Positions 16,542-26,128 of a DNA stretch of 64,000 bases are shown piece by piece; positions within the stretch are counted from its first letter, which is position 1; every line of letters starts with the position of its first letter. Made by a program: the position numbers and the translations under genes. This stretch comes from Vibrio pomeroyi (GTDB taxonomy: Bacteria; Pseudomonadota; Gammaproteobacteria; Enterobacterales; Vibrionaceae), in NCBI GenBank assembly GCA_041879425.1, contig CP090854.1, positions 2,108,001 to 2,172,000 on the forward strand, given 5' to 3'. Under the pieces are notes generated by a model that did no database searches, had not been told where the DNA came from, and worked only from the letters and a program-made list of their open reading frames with translations.

Positions 16542-18344
16542 ATGCAGATTTCTAAAGTCGCTACTGCTGTCGCCCTTTCGACAGGCTTATTATTTGGTTG
16601 TAACAGTGATGGTTTACCTATTCCGACGGATGGTTCTACCGATCCTGCAACACCGACCTCAGCATTATTAAATGGTTATTGGGAATTTTCTGATACCGCA
16701 GCATTCTCAGCAGCCTATTCGTCATCGAGTAGTACTGATTTACCCAACGTATATCGCTTCTCAGCAGATGGTGAGACACTTTATTACTACACTGACAATT
16801 CAGCTGATGCCACACTTGGTGAATATGAACGATTTGAAACCACTTATGAAGAGACAATTGAAGATGAAACTTCAGGTCAAGTCGCCTTTACGCTATTCAA
16901 TGATGACGGTACGGTAAGTACGGTATCTGTAGATGGCGACTACTCCGCTGCTGACGGTGGTCTTGCTATCGGCGGTAACATTCCGGTCTCAGGTACTGAC
17001 CACAGCGATAATACTGAAGTTACCGGCTCTGCAGACACAGCCGATGAAGCTTCAGGTGTTAACAATGCCGCTCAAATTTTAGATACGTTAACCGATGATA
17101 CTGGTGAGTTGAGACTTAAGATCTTAAACACTAGTTCTACGGTAGGCAAAACGATTTCTTCAGGTAAGTTAACGGTTGATCTAACCTACCAGATTAATCC
17201 AGATAGCACTCAAGTTGATGAAGGTCAGAACAACTCTTATATTTCGCTTTATTCAACCAATGATGAGAACGATAAAGTAAGTAACGCTTATCATCACGGT
17301 GACATAGCGATCGGTGACGGTGTTATTCAATTCCGCGATGCTTCTGGTTCACTAACTGCGACTGGCGGTACTTTTGATGCAAACAGCACGTTTGATGCAA
17401 CTGTCGAGGTGGTTTGGACGCCAACGTCACATACCTTTACCATCAATGGTGAAACCTATACTGGAGCGGTCTCATCAAATAGCTCAGGTGAAGTTCAAGT
17501 TATTGCCCTTCGTCTAGGTACAAACAGTGGAGTAACGCCATATGAGCTAATTGCTGACAACCTTAAAGTATACTCACTTGATGAGTCTACTGGAGAGTAT
17601 GTTGAAGAGTTCAAAGACAACTTTAACGACTACTCTGCTGGGTATAACTTAAATAACAACCCATATAACAGCAGTACTTCTGAAGCTACGGTTATTAATT
17701 TAAGTGGTGAAGAGCCAGTAGACCCAGATCCATCTGAGCCAACCGACAACCAAGTTGCCGCAATTACCGACCAAGATACAGGTGACACCGGAGAATTGCG
17801 TTATAAGTTTGATTCAGGCATGACGACAGGTACGCATAAAGTTTCGATGTACTATGACGCTGCTGAAACCGAGTCTGCGTATGTCTCTTTATTTGATACA
17901 GCTAACTCTACCAGCTCGTTGATCGGAGAATTCAAAATTGATGAAGGGAAAATCACACTCCGTGGCGAAAGCACTCAAGTAACGACATTCACTCCAGGCA
18001 CATGGATTGACCTTGAGATGTCTTGGGACACATCAAGCTTGAGCGCTGCTGGTACTTACACCGTTAAGGTCAATGGTACAGAGTATGGTCCTTATACGTC
18101 ACAAAACACTACTCCAGGTGTGGAAGTAACTGCGACAACCATTAAATTCTCATCAAACGGTGGAACAGCAGATACAACTTTATACGTCGACGACTACAAG
18201 GTTTATTCCGATACAGCAGGCACGACTGAAATCTTTTCTGATGACTACGAGAACTACAGTATTGGCGCAGATTTAAGTGCATCGCCATACAACTCAAGTA
18301 CATTCTCTGCGGTTGTTGCTGAAGATCCTCTGAACGCTGAGTAG
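16542..18344 (+). CDS. Lipoprotein with two tandem jelly-roll-like domains, function unknown
   Basis: 600 aa. A lipobox LLFGC puts the lipidated Cys at residue 20, so it is an outer-membrane or surface lipoprotein. Residues about 38-160 form a small beta domain beginning LNGYWEFSDT. Two related domains follow, about 185-390 and 425-598. Each starts with TGELR(L/Y)K and ends with a D(D/N)xKVYS segment, then F(S/K)D(D/N)(Y/F)..YS.G..L...PYNSST. They are joined by an acidic Pro-rich linker (EEPVDPDPSEPTDN). The beta-rich pattern resembles LamG/CBM-like sandwiches. No lyase motif (RSELR, QIH) is present. It is very acidic. Its position between porin and lyase genes suggests an alginate-binding surface protein (inference). 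A terminator follows. Confidence 0.7.
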   Translation: MQISKVATAVALSTGLLFGCNSDGLPIPTDGSTDPATPTSALLNGYWEFSDTAAFSAAYSSSSSTDLPNVYRFSADGETLYYYTDNSADATLGEYERFETTYEETIEDETSGQVAFTLFNDDGTVSTVSVDGDYSAADGGLAIGGNIPVSGTDHSDNTEVTGSADTADEASGVNNAAQILDTLTDDTGELRLKILNTSSTVGKTISSGKLTVDLTYQINPDSTQVDEGQNNSYISLYSTNDENDKVSNAYHHGDIAIGDGVIQFRDASGSLTATGGTFDANSTFDATVEVVWTPTSHTFTINGETYTGAVSSNSSGEVQVIALRLGTNSGVTPYELIADNLKVYSLDESTGEYVEEFKDNFNDYSAGYNLNNNPYNSSTSEATVINLSGEEPVDPDPSEPTDNQVAAITDQDTGDTGELRYKFDSGMTTGTHKVSMYYDAAETESAYVSLFDTANSTSSLIGEFKIDEGKITLRGESTQVTTFTPGTWIDLEMSWDTSSLSAAGTYTVKVNGTEYGPYTSQNTTPGVEVTATTIKFSSNGGTADTTLYVDDYKVYSDTAGTTEIFSDDYENYSIGADLSASPYNSSTFSAVVAEDPLNAE

Positions 18345-18370
18345 TAAGTTAAATAAACCTAAAGCTCTGT

Positions 18371-18404
18371 CAAAAATGCCGTCTTAGTGACGGCATTTTT
18401 ATTT
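18371..18404 (+). terminator. Intrinsic terminator of the lipoprotein gene
   Basis: ATGCCGTC (18376-18383) pairs with GACGGCAT (18389-18396), with flanking A and T runs. Confidence 0.88.
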
Positions 18405-19039
18405 GTGTTCGACTTAACCAAATCGTTCATTTGGCAAAAACTAACTCGCAGATAGTCCACTTACTCTCTCCTTTAAGAGACTTGTCATTTCATACCAAAT
18501 TCAAACCTCGAAAGCTCACAAATCCACCCTTCAATTCCCCTACGTCATCAATTATTTATGTTGCTTTGACACATATCACTTTTAACCAAGGCCAGAAATA
18601 GCTCTGTATAAATCATGTCGCAACTGTAAGCTCCTCCCTACATCAAGACCACGAAAACTAGCCTGTTTGCATAGGGTTTAGGATTTAATCACGATATAAA
18701 ACCAACCTTAAACACCTAGCCATGAGTGGTTGAGAATACTTAACATGTAAGTACAAGCTCGTACGAGCGACCTAAGCTTATCGTTCCCAGTAACATTGCA
18801 TGTAACCGCTATTTACTAAGATAAGCACGTGAGGCGAATGGGAAGCTGTGTTGACGATTGAATAAGAGGTGAGAGGCCAAATTTAGAACGTAGAAATATG
18901 GTTAACCACCAGCCCCTCTACTTGATCTATTTAACGGCCTACTATTTCCCCAGCTCAAATAACAAGCAAAAAAAAGCCTCCAAACCCTGAGGCTGGAGGC
19001 TATTGCGATAACTTAAATATTAAGAGTTATTCGGTTCGA
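18405..19039. other. Convergent intergenic region, no gene seen
   Basis: About 630 bp between two converging genes, bounded by their terminators. No convincing reading frame or element was found inside. Confidence 0.6.
18968..19001 (-). terminator. Minus-strand terminator of the CBM32-PL7 gene
   Basis: AGCCTCC (18975-18981) pairs with GGAGGCT (18995-19001); the A run before it is a T tail on the minus strand. Confidence 0.82.
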
Positions 19040-20608
19040 TTACTTTTTGTACTGGTCGTGCGATACGTCTAGCTGGTAGAAAGTCGCTTGTGAGTAATCG
19101 TCTAGGTCTCCGCTGATGTTTTGGTTGTAAACACCCGCTTTGAAGTACATGTACTTGCCGCCAACGTCGTAGCCGCTGTTGCTCATGTCAACCACTTGTA
19201 CTACGTCATCTTTGCCTTCACGCATTAACGTAACCGTCATCGTGTTGCCTTTAACATCAATGCGGTAGCTGAACACTTCGCCAAGCGCGATACCATCTTC
19301 ACCCACTTCAGCCGTCATATCGCCCACTAGAGGGTAGAAATCCTCTTTTGTTGCGTCTTGGCTTTCGTGTGCAAAGTAAACTGCACCCGTTGGTTGGTTT
19401 GGCAATTTACGGTAGTACAAACGAATCGGCTCATCGTTTTGATCGTGAATCTGACCAATGATAAAGCGACCTACTTCATTCGCATTACCCGTTGTTGTTG
19501 CGTGGTCGATTTTCAATGTCGCTTCTAGAACACCATCAATACCAGCCGCAGCTTCTAGGTCAGACTCAGGTGCGCTTGAGAATACCCAGTTGTTCTTGTT
19601 AACGCCTTTAGTGCTAATAGACTGGTCACCACGACGCATCATCTCACGAAGCTCAGTACGTGCGTACTTAGTGTTTTTAGAAGTACGTACGCCTTTTACG
19701 TAAGCCTTAAATACTAGGCCGCCATCGTCCGCGGTGTAGAAGATTTCTGGGTGCTGGTAACCGTTTGCAAGGTTCCACTCAGACACATCATCAGGCTTAC
19801 CGTTTTTGTCATGATCGAATGGTTGAGACAGGTACCAGTGAGTCATGTCGAAGTTTTCGCTCGGTGCATTACCTGCAACGGGTGTTGCTGGTAGGCCTGT
19901 CGGAACTGGTAGTGCGCTGCGCGTATCACATTCAACCGAAGTCTCACAAGGGTAAACCGCTGCAACACCGAAGTTACCAGAGCGTAGATCTTTACGCGCT
20001 GCTTTACGTGCTTTTTCTGCCGCTTTCATTTCAGCGATAATTACTGCTTCTGCAGCTACTACATCTGAAGTGATGATATGGCTAGCAGGACATGCGTTAA
20101 TGCTACAGTTAACTGCGGCTAATCCAGTCACACTGTTCCAACCGTTTTTGGTGTTACCGTGACCAACATATCTTACGTAACGTGCTTTCACTGCAGGCTC
20201 AAATTGGAAACGCTCTAGGCCGATAGCTTTACCAGAACTCAGTTGGTTCTCAAGTACCGTCGTCCAGGTTTCACCATCGACACTCACTTGAATATCAAAC
20301 TTAGATTGGCGCTCATTACCTTTACTGAATGATGCTTGAACAGCGTCAAATTCTTGCACTGAACCATAATCTAGCATTGCCCACTCACCGTCACCCGCTG
20401 AAGACCAACGTGTTGTTAGATCTTGGTCAATAAGACGATCTGGGCCGTTACCATCATGGCTACTAGCGGCAACTGAAACTGGCGTTAGAAGCGCTTCACC
20501 CGTTTCTTTGTTATTTGGAAAATCAGCAGTCGTCGTGCTGGTGCTCGCACAACCAACCGCCAGTAGAATAGAAGAAGCGAGTAAGGTTTTTAGAGTAATT
20601 TGTTTCAT
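19040..20608 (-). CDS. Surface lipoprotein alginate lyase, CBM32 + PL7
   Basis: 522 aa from the ATG at 20608; a TTG 24 bp upstream is less likely. Lipobox LAVGC puts the lipid-anchored Cys at residue 20. Residues about 45-168 form an F5/8-type C (CBM32) sugar-binding domain (RLIDQDLTTRWSSAGDGEW, RYVRYVGHG). A Lys/Ala-rich helical linker at about 183-210 follows. The PL7 domain is at about 250-515 with RTELR at 317-321, QIH at 386-388 and YFKAGVYNQ at 488-496. It probably holds alginate at the cell surface while cleaving it. Single gene, with an operator-like site about 120 bp upstream and its own terminator. Confidence 0.92.
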   Translation of the reverse strand: MKQITLKTLLASSILLAVGCASTSTTTADFPNNKETGEALLTPVSVAASSHDGNGPDRLIDQDLTTRWSSAGDGEWAMLDYGSVQEFDAVQASFSKGNERQSKFDIQVSVDGETWTTVLENQLSSGKAIGLERFQFEPAVKARYVRYVGHGNTKNGWNSVTGLAAVNCSINACPASHIITSDVVAAEAVIIAEMKAAEKARKAARKDLRSGNFGVAAVYPCETSVECDTRSALPVPTGLPATPVAGNAPSENFDMTHWYLSQPFDHDKNGKPDDVSEWNLANGYQHPEIFYTADDGGLVFKAYVKGVRTSKNTKYARTELREMMRRGDQSISTKGVNKNNWVFSSAPESDLEAAAGIDGVLEATLKIDHATTTGNANEVGRFIIGQIHDQNDEPIRLYYRKLPNQPTGAVYFAHESQDATKEDFYPLVGDMTAEVGEDGIALGEVFSYRIDVKGNTMTVTLMREGKDDVVQVVDMSNSGYDVGGKYMYFKAGVYNQNISGDLDDYSQATFYQLDVSHDQYKK

Positions 20609-20728
20609 ATTTAATCCATTATTATAATACAAAGACAGCGTTCGTAAGTGAAAGCTAAATCAGCAAACACGAGCTATAAGGCGATTCCCCTCTCAGTATT
20701 TGCGATAACATGAAAATATTACGTAATC

Positions 20729-20739
20729 TTATAATACAA
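20729..20739. promoter_or_regulatory. Operator candidate of the CBM32-PL7 gene
   Basis: TTATAATACAA; on the coding (minus) strand TTGTATTATAA, which matches the recurring element at 10 of 11 positions. Confidence 0.55.
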
Positions 20740-20962
20740 ATAAAACATTTCATTGAATAAATGAGACTGGGAACACTTTCCGATTTTTCCATACTTTAAC
20801 TGGATCACACTTCCTATTGATAAAAACAATATATAAAAAAATTGAATGCGAAATAGGCTAGCAATACCAAAGCAACCCAGTTGAAATAACAAGTTTTGAA
20901 TCCAGTGAATCCACTCTTTTCAACGATAAGCTCCAACGATTGCTTCCCTCCTCTCAGAACGT

Positions 20963-20998
20963 AAAAAGACCACATCGTTGTAAACCAATGTGGCCTTT
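20963..20998 (-). terminator. Minus-strand terminator of the two-domain lyase gene
   Basis: CCACAT (20970-20975) pairs with ATGTGG (20988-20993), extended by flanking A and T tracts. Confidence 0.78.
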
Positions 20999-21093
20999 TG
21001 AGTTACCGTTCTAGCTATTCAGGATTAATGCGGCTATTTAATGACCAGTGCTACCATTCAAGCATCAGTGATCGCATTCAACTCCCAGGAAAC

Positions 21094-22845
21094 TCAATAG
21101 TGCGCCGCTCTAAGAGAACTAAAGCTCACATCGAACACTTCACCGGCATAGTCGCTATCAGGCTTAAATTGTGGATAGATGCCCGCTTTGAAATAGAAAG
21201 CAATATCTGTCGATGTCCAATCTGATGTTAACGACACCGTGTCCCCATCTTTGTCGGTGTAATCTTGTCCCCATGGGATTGAATGAGAAACGGTGTTGGT
21301 TCCATCTAAGTCATGGGTTGCTAAGTACACACCGTCTTGGTTGGCACGTATCGTATATCGCCATTCTTCACTGGCCGAATAAGTACCTAATTCAACACTG
21401 AACGGTTCGCAATGACCGCAGTCTTGGTTGTTACGTTCAAAGTCGGAGTTTAGAATCACGCGTACTGGCTTACCCTCACCTTCCCAAAGCAACTTCACTA
21501 GGGCTTGATTGATCTTCCAGCCGTGTATTTGCCCAAGCACCACTTTCGGGTCTTGGTTATTAATGTTCGGATAGTCCTTGATTCTCAGGGTTGCGGTTAA
21601 CTCATGACTGGTTGCGTTGGTTCTAGTGTCGTCCAAATACCAACTCGTATCTTCATCGCTGGTGCTGCAATCTGGTTGAGCACTACTTTGGTATAGCTCT
21701 CTGAGCTCAGAGCGAATATAGCTAGAGTTTTGCGTAGAGGTGCCATATCCCATATCCGCTCTAAAGTGCATTCTTCCTTCATCGGCATTGAAGTAAGAAA
21801 GATCAATATCGCTGTGGTACACATCGCTATCATTTGAAAGCAGATCTTTGCTCGATTCACAGCGTTCCGGTTCTAACTCAGCAGCACTATCACCACCGCT
21901 TCCATACCAAGTATCTTTACTTGCAGGAATGGTCAGCTTCCAATCATTAATGTCCCAATCGTTTGACCCATTGATTTGAGTTGTGGTGTACCTGAGCGCC
22001 TGATAGTAAGCTGTCGCTTCACCATTCTCGAATTGGTTATAGATACCAGCTTTGAAATAGCTCAACAGGTGCTGCCAGTACGCGATATCTTGATTCACTT
22101 TTACTTCGTCGTTCACTTTGATCGACAGTGTGTTCTCATAAACAGAAAGATCAAACTTGGTAAATCTATCCAGTTCCGCCTCACCTAAATCGTAACGATT
22201 GTATGAAGTGGCATAACAATCCGAAGAGTCAGCCGCACTGCTACAGTCAATCGCATTGTTCTTCATTACTGCCCAATAATGTCCTGTGAGGCCATCCCTC
22301 TCTTGCTCCCACACCACACGCAATAACGGATGAGGAATGTAACCTGTCCCACTCTCATCAGTACCCTTATTGTGTATTTGTAGCAATGTCACTTCATCAT
22401 GATCGGCAGGTGAACTCGCCATTGCATGCTCGATATCAGGTAAGCTTATTTCCGCATATAAGCTTCGTCTTACACCCGTTTCATTGATATCGAAATTTTC
22501 TCCCTCACGAACCTCAGAACGCATCTTATAGTTCGCCATTTTAAAAATTAGGTTTTCCGTCTCTTCATCTGCATAAAAGTAATCACTGATGTAACCATCG
22601 AAATCGCCATCTTTCACTTCAGAGGTTTTGTTACCCTCCGTGCCGTTAGGATCCGATACCTGGAGGTCAGAACTAGAGAGGATGTTTTGATACTTAGCAA
22701 TATCATAAGGGGCAACAACGCCATAAGACGTGCCCGGACTAGTGTTATCAGAAGAGTCATCGCTATCACTCGAGCTACTTGAACTGCTTCCACCGCAGCC
22801 ATAGGTGAGTGAAGCGAGCGCGACGATGAGGATTGGCTTATTCAC
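21094..22845 (-). CDS. Lipoprotein alginate lyase with two catalytic domains (PL18-like + PL7)
   Basis: 583 aa from a GTG start; an ATG two bases upstream is out of frame. Lipobox LTYGC puts the lipid Cys at residue 17, followed by a Ser/Asp-rich tether (18-36). Domain 1 (about 45-288) resembles PL18 and the lyase at 14126: RSEVR 109-113, QIH 156-158, YFKAGIYNQ 263-271. Domain 2 (about 296-580) is PL7: RSELR 378-382, QIH 439-441, YFKAGIYPQ 551-559. Both catalytic sets look complete, so both domains should be active. The two sit nearly back to back, with about 8 linking residues. The architecture suggests processive or complementary M/G cutting at the surface (inference). Confidence 0.88.
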   Translation of the reverse strand: MNKPILIVALASLTYGCGGSSSSSSSDSDDSSDNTSPGTSYGVVAPYDIAKYQNILSSSDLQVSDPNGTEGNKTSEVKDGDFDGYISDYFYADEETENLIFKMANYKMRSEVREGENFDINETGVRRSLYAEISLPDIEHAMASSPADHDEVTLLQIHNKGTDESGTGYIPHPLLRVVWEQERDGLTGHYWAVMKNNAIDCSSAADSSDCYATSYNRYDLGEAELDRFTKFDLSVYENTLSIKVNDEVKVNQDIAYWQHLLSYFKAGIYNQFENGEATAYYQALRYTTTQINGSNDWDINDWKLTIPASKDTWYGSGGDSAAELEPERCESSKDLLSNDSDVYHSDIDLSYFNADEGRMHFRADMGYGTSTQNSSYIRSELRELYQSSAQPDCSTSDEDTSWYLDDTRTNATSHELTATLRIKDYPNINNQDPKVVLGQIHGWKINQALVKLLWEGEGKPVRVILNSDFERNNQDCGHCEPFSVELGTYSASEEWRYTIRANQDGVYLATHDLDGTNTVSHSIPWGQDYTDKDGDTVSLTSDWTSTDIAFYFKAGIYPQFKPDSDYAGEVFDVSFSSLRAAHY

Positions 22846-22887
22846 ATTTATCTCACTTATCCATAAGAGTAGAGTGACAATGTATAT

Positions 22888-22898
22888 TTGTACTATTT
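22888..22898. promoter_or_regulatory. Operator/promoter element of the two-domain lyase
   Basis: TTGTACTATTT followed by TA; on the coding (minus) strand AAATAGTACAA, then AT, giving a TACAAA -10-like box. Same extended variant as at 3453 and 15108. Confidence 0.52.
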
Positions 22899-22995
22899 TA
22901 TGTCAATTATCTATTTATCAGAATGTGAGATGCGGCAAATGTGATGATATGAACCGTTTTTGCCTAGGATTTAGAGACAAAAGCAACGCAGAAAG

Positions 22996-23026
22996 GCCAC
23001 TCTAAACTCGATAGGTTTGGAGTGGC
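22996..23026 (-). terminator. Hairpin after the dCache chemoreceptor gene
   Basis: GCCACTCTAAAC (22996-23007) pairs with GTTTGGAGTGGC (23015-23026) with one mismatch. The minus-strand tail is only CTTTC, so it is a moderate terminator. Confidence 0.6.
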
Positions 23027-23083
23027 TCTCAGGCTAAAAAGCAAAATTAACACATTGATTTTTAGTGTTTATTAATAGAAACG

Positions 23084-25012
23084 TCAGACTTTAAAGCTAC
23101 TCATTAGCTCGCTAACGCTGCCATTCAGTGTTTTGATTTCGGCCGACTCTGTCAGTTGATCTTGGCTGAGCTTATTGAGCTCCTCAACGAAGCTTTCAAT
23201 CTTATGCATGTTCTTAGCGATACTCTGAATCAGCGCATTTTGTTCAACAGAAGATCCTGAGATATCGTTGTTGAAACGACTCACGGTTTCCATCTGTTCC
23301 GTTAGCTTCGCTAGCATGTTTACCGCTTGGACAACTTGAGCACGAGTCATCTCGCAATTGCTCTTCGTTAACTCAATTGATTTGACCAAGCCATCTGATT
23401 TCGACTGCAACCCAGACAGCGCCTCTTCTATTTCAGAGGTACTGATTTGAGTTCGGTTTGCTAGCGCACGGACTTCGTCTGCCACCACAGCAAAACCTCG
23501 ACCATGCTCGCCTGCTCTAGCCGCCTCTATGGATGCGTTTAACGCAAGCAAGTTGGTTTGTTCAGCAATACCACCAATCACAGACACTATCGACTGGATG
23601 CTCTGCGTTTCATTAGCCATAGAACGAATATCATCAGACGTCGTGCAAACCTGTTTCTCAAGATCACTGATGTACGTTTCTGTCACCGTGTTAATTTGCT
23701 TAGTCTCGTCACTAAACACGGCCGCATCTCGCGCTGCTTCTGCCGCTGACTGTGAGTTCTTCTCTACTTCACTTGAAGCTTCAGACAACCCATTAATCGC
23801 AGAGACTACTTGAACCGTTTCATCGGTATGAACTTTCAGTACATCGCTGGTTTCTTTACAGCCTTCTCGAATACTTAATACCTTGGTATCAAGATCCGAG
23901 TTCTTGAATTTCACGTCTTTAACCATCTCTTGCAGGCCAATGATGAACAAGTTGATGTCTTTGGCGATGTGTCCTAGATCGTCATTACCTTTCTCGGCAA
24001 GCCTTTGAGTCAGGTCTCCATTACCTTGAGAAAGGTCGTGAACAATTTTACGCAGTGACACAATTGGGCGGTAGAAACGATTCAGGAGTAAAATCATCAA
24101 TATGACCGATCCCAATACACAGGCGATAATCAACATTCGAGCATCTGACATCACACCATTCAGCTGATTGAGCGCGAGATCTGGGTCAATACTTGAAATC
24201 ATGTACCACTCTTTCTGGCTGCCAATATCGACCTTTTTAGCCATCAAGATTCGCTGATTACCATCAATCACACCTTCAATGAATTGATCCGGTCGTTCGA
24301 TGGCCTTGTTGAGTTTCATTAGAGCGTCAGCAGAAGAGATATTGCTCTGTGGAAGCACGTTTTCTATTGTGGATGCGACAACCATCCCTCTCTCATCCAC
24401 GATGATACCTTTCGCTTCGTAGATGCTATCTAGCTGTTTGAGCTGAGTTTCCAAATCATCGAATCGAATGTCCGCCATGATCACGCGATCTTGGTATGAG
24501 TAAGTCACACCAATCATAGGCACTTGAGTACTCTTAGTGAAAAACAGATCACTAAAAGATAAGCCTGATTTCAATTTCGCTTGTTTATACCAAGGGCGAG
24601 TCGTTGGGTTGTATTTTTCTTTGATTCCAACACCGTTAGGGAATGATTCTGAAGGACGAGAAGTGTAAGAACGGCCGTCGTCAAAACCCACCACAATCTT
24701 GTCAATGCCACCAAGCTTAGCCGCGTAATGCATCAGAGCTTCATTTGGCACTTGGTATGGGGATTTCATGAACTCTTGTGCAACGGAATTGACCGTATCT
24801 ATGGTGCGCTGAACGGTACTTTCAATCTTATTAATTTCTATCGTTAGCGAGTGATCAATCTCGTTATAAATCGTTTGGTTTACCTGATCAGTCGCCAAGT
24901 TAAGCGTGAACCAGTTAGTAAATGCCAAGGCACTAGAACTGACGATCGCCACCATTAAAATCAATTTTCCTTTAAACCCTAGAGACAATTTTGAATTAAT
25001 AAAACTCATCAT
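23084..25012 (-). CDS. Methyl-accepting chemotaxis protein with dCache sensor
   Basis: About 642 aa from ATG 25012 (ATG 25009 and TTG 25021 are in frame). TM1 is at about 18-38. A large periplasmic dCache-type domain (about 40-275) includes the ligand-pocket stretch [14 protein letters not shown]2 is at about 285-305, HAMP at about 307-360 and the signalling domain at about 375-640, with the tip [20 protein letters not shown]. dCache domains bind small ligands such as amino acids, carboxylates and sugars acids. It lies within the lyase island and a half-conserved operator lies about 125 bp upstream, so it may sense alginate oligomers or uronates (inference). Confidence 0.9.
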   Translation of the reverse strand: MMSFINSKLSLGFKGKLILMVAIVSSSALAFTNWFTLNLATDQVNQTIYNEIDHSLTIEINKIESTVQRTIDTVNSVAQEFMKSPYQVPNEALMHYAAKLGGIDKIVVGFDDGRSYTSRPSESFPNGVGIKEKYNPTTRPWYKQAKLKSGLSFSDLFFTKSTQVPMIGVTYSYQDRVIMADIRFDDLETQLKQLDSIYEAKGIIVDERGMVVASTIENVLPQSNISSADALMKLNKAIERPDQFIEGVIDGNQRILMAKKVDIGSQKEWYMISSIDPDLALNQLNGVMSDARMLIIACVLGSVILMILLLNRFYRPIVSLRKIVHDLSQGNGDLTQRLAEKGNDDLGHIAKDINLFIIGLQEMVKDVKFKNSDLDTKVLSIREGCKETSDVLKVHTDETVQVVSAINGLSEASSEVEKNSQSAAEAARDAAVFSDETKQINTVTETYISDLEKQVCTTSDDIRSMANETQSIQSIVSVIGGIAEQTNLLALNASIEAARAGEHGRGFAVVADEVRALANRTQISTSEIEEALSGLQSKSDGLVKSIELTKSNCEMTRAQVVQAVNMLAKLTEQMETVSRFNNDISGSSVEQNALIQSIAKNMHKIESFVEELNKLSQDQLTESAEIKTLNGSVSELMSSFKV

Positions 25013-25135
25013 CCATATCAACCTATGTTTATTATTTTCATCCGAATGAAATGGTCATTTTTAAGATTTTCGAAGATACGGGAAGCAAAACTTGTTCATG
25101 CCGTTCCATCGCCACAACCATCAATTTAATTAATA

Positions 25136-25146
25136 TTGTATGTTTA
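25136..25146. promoter_or_regulatory. Weak operator candidate upstream of the chemoreceptor
   Basis: TTGTATGTTTA has the conserved left half and a poor right half. Confidence 0.28.
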
Positions 25147-25428
25147 ATTAACTACACTTTCTGTGAGCGATCTTGATATATCAAAACTGGTTAAAACCAC
25201 CCTGTGACATAGGTATCATTTATGAGTTTGAACTTTTAACGCGATAAGAAAGGAATGATTAGACAGCCAAAACTGATCAACTTTCAGATGATTACCTCAC
25301 AACTTCGCCGATAATGCCTCTACTCAAATTATTCATATCACTTTCGGTCACCTGACTAGGAAAGTGAGCCTTAAGTCACATTTTCACTAACCAACCATTC
25401 ACTCAAGGCATTCAACCTTAAAATTTAT

Positions 25429-25439
25429 TTGTAATACAA
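25429..25439. promoter_or_regulatory. Operator at the candidate sRNA promoter
   Basis: TTGTAATACAA has perfect 5-bp arms around one central base. With the next T it includes TACAAT (25435-25440), a good -10 box for plus-strand transcription starting near 25447. Confidence 0.62.
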
Positions 25440-25446
25440 TAAGCCT

Positions 25447-25671
25447 TAAGTTATGGTGTATTTGAATCATAACTTAAGTTCTTTCTGAATGCTTTTGTGC
25501 AATTCAAAGTGGAAATTGAAGCGTCTCGCTTTAAGGTCATTGAACACGTTTAACGTAGAAACTGTCGGGGGATCTCGTTAAGCGGTACTTCACTTAGGTT
25601 GTTCATTCGTTTTTTCAGACGGCTCGTCCGAATACGCCCACATAGTCACCAGCTGTGTGGGCTTTTTTTTT
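25447..25671 (+). ncRNA. Candidate alginate-regulon small RNA
   Basis: About 225 nt in a 1.1-kb gap without genes. The 5' end is inferred from a TACAAT -10 box inside a perfect TTGTAnTACAA operator. The 3' end is a strong intrinsic terminator with nine T. The DNA near the 5' end has an 11-bp inverted repeat (25445-25455 / 25468-25478, CTTAAGTTATG). A second short hairpin (GACG-GCT-CGTC near 25617-25627) follows a U-rich stretch (TTTTTT, 25610-25615), a layout common in Hfq-dependent sRNAs. The longest frame inside (ATG 25489, about 30 codons) has no ribosome binding site. By position and promoter it should be made when the alginate genes are derepressed. Targets are unknown. Confidence 0.55.
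25636..25671 (+). terminator. Strong intrinsic terminator with no upstream gene
   Basis: GCCCACA (25636-25642) pairs with TGTGGGC (25656-25662), followed by nine T (25663-25671). No plus-strand protein gene exists upstream for over 7 kb. Confidence 0.9.
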
Positions 25672-26060
25672 GTTTTGTGATTATTGCTTCGGGTTTTGGT
25701 TATCGATCTACACTACGAACTATCGCGTATTAGTAGCGGTTTTAAGTATTTGATCATGTGAGAATGGAGATTCAGCGGATACATAACAAAGCACGTCTAG
25801 AACGAAGAGTTTCTGGAGGCGTGAAGTATCAACAAGCAGTATTGAAAATCGAGATTAAATGAAAGTCGAAACGGGCAAAGTTTTGATTGGGTAGAACAAG
25901 AAGCAAAAAGAGTAGAACGAGAAAATCAATACTGATGGCTGCGGGTTTTTACGAGGGAGAGTGAAACCGTGGGAGCAAACTGGTATTAAGGATAAAACAG
26001 GTATCGAGGATAAAGCGGGATTTGAGATCAAACAGGCGTATAGATAAGACTTGTGCAGAT
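25672..26060. other. Intergenic region, nothing recognised
   Basis: About 390 bp between the candidate sRNA terminator and the terminator of the minus-strand reductase gene. No reading frame or element is supported. Confidence 0.5.
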
Positions 26061-26120
26061 AAAAACGAACCTCGCTGAGGTATCGCCGCCTAACAGACAG
26101 GCAATACCCTAGCGAGGTCG
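26061..26120 (-). terminator. Minus-strand terminator of the DehR-type gene
   Basis: ACCTCGCT (26069-26076) pairs with AGCGAGGT (26111-26118), with an inner GGTATnGCC/GGCnATACC stem. The A run at 26061-26065 gives a T tail on the minus strand. Confidence 0.8.
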
Positions 26121-26128
26121 TAAGTCGA

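Larger units (their letters stand above)
20609..21093. other. Intergenic region between two lyase genes
   Basis: About 485 bp. It contains the operator of the CBM32-PL7 gene and the terminator of the upstream lyase gene. No gene is seen. Confidence 0.55.

Noticed and set aside
25489..25581. About 30-codon frame inside the candidate sRNA
   Set aside because: No ribosome binding site before the ATG; kept as a possible dual-function RNA only if conservation shows it.
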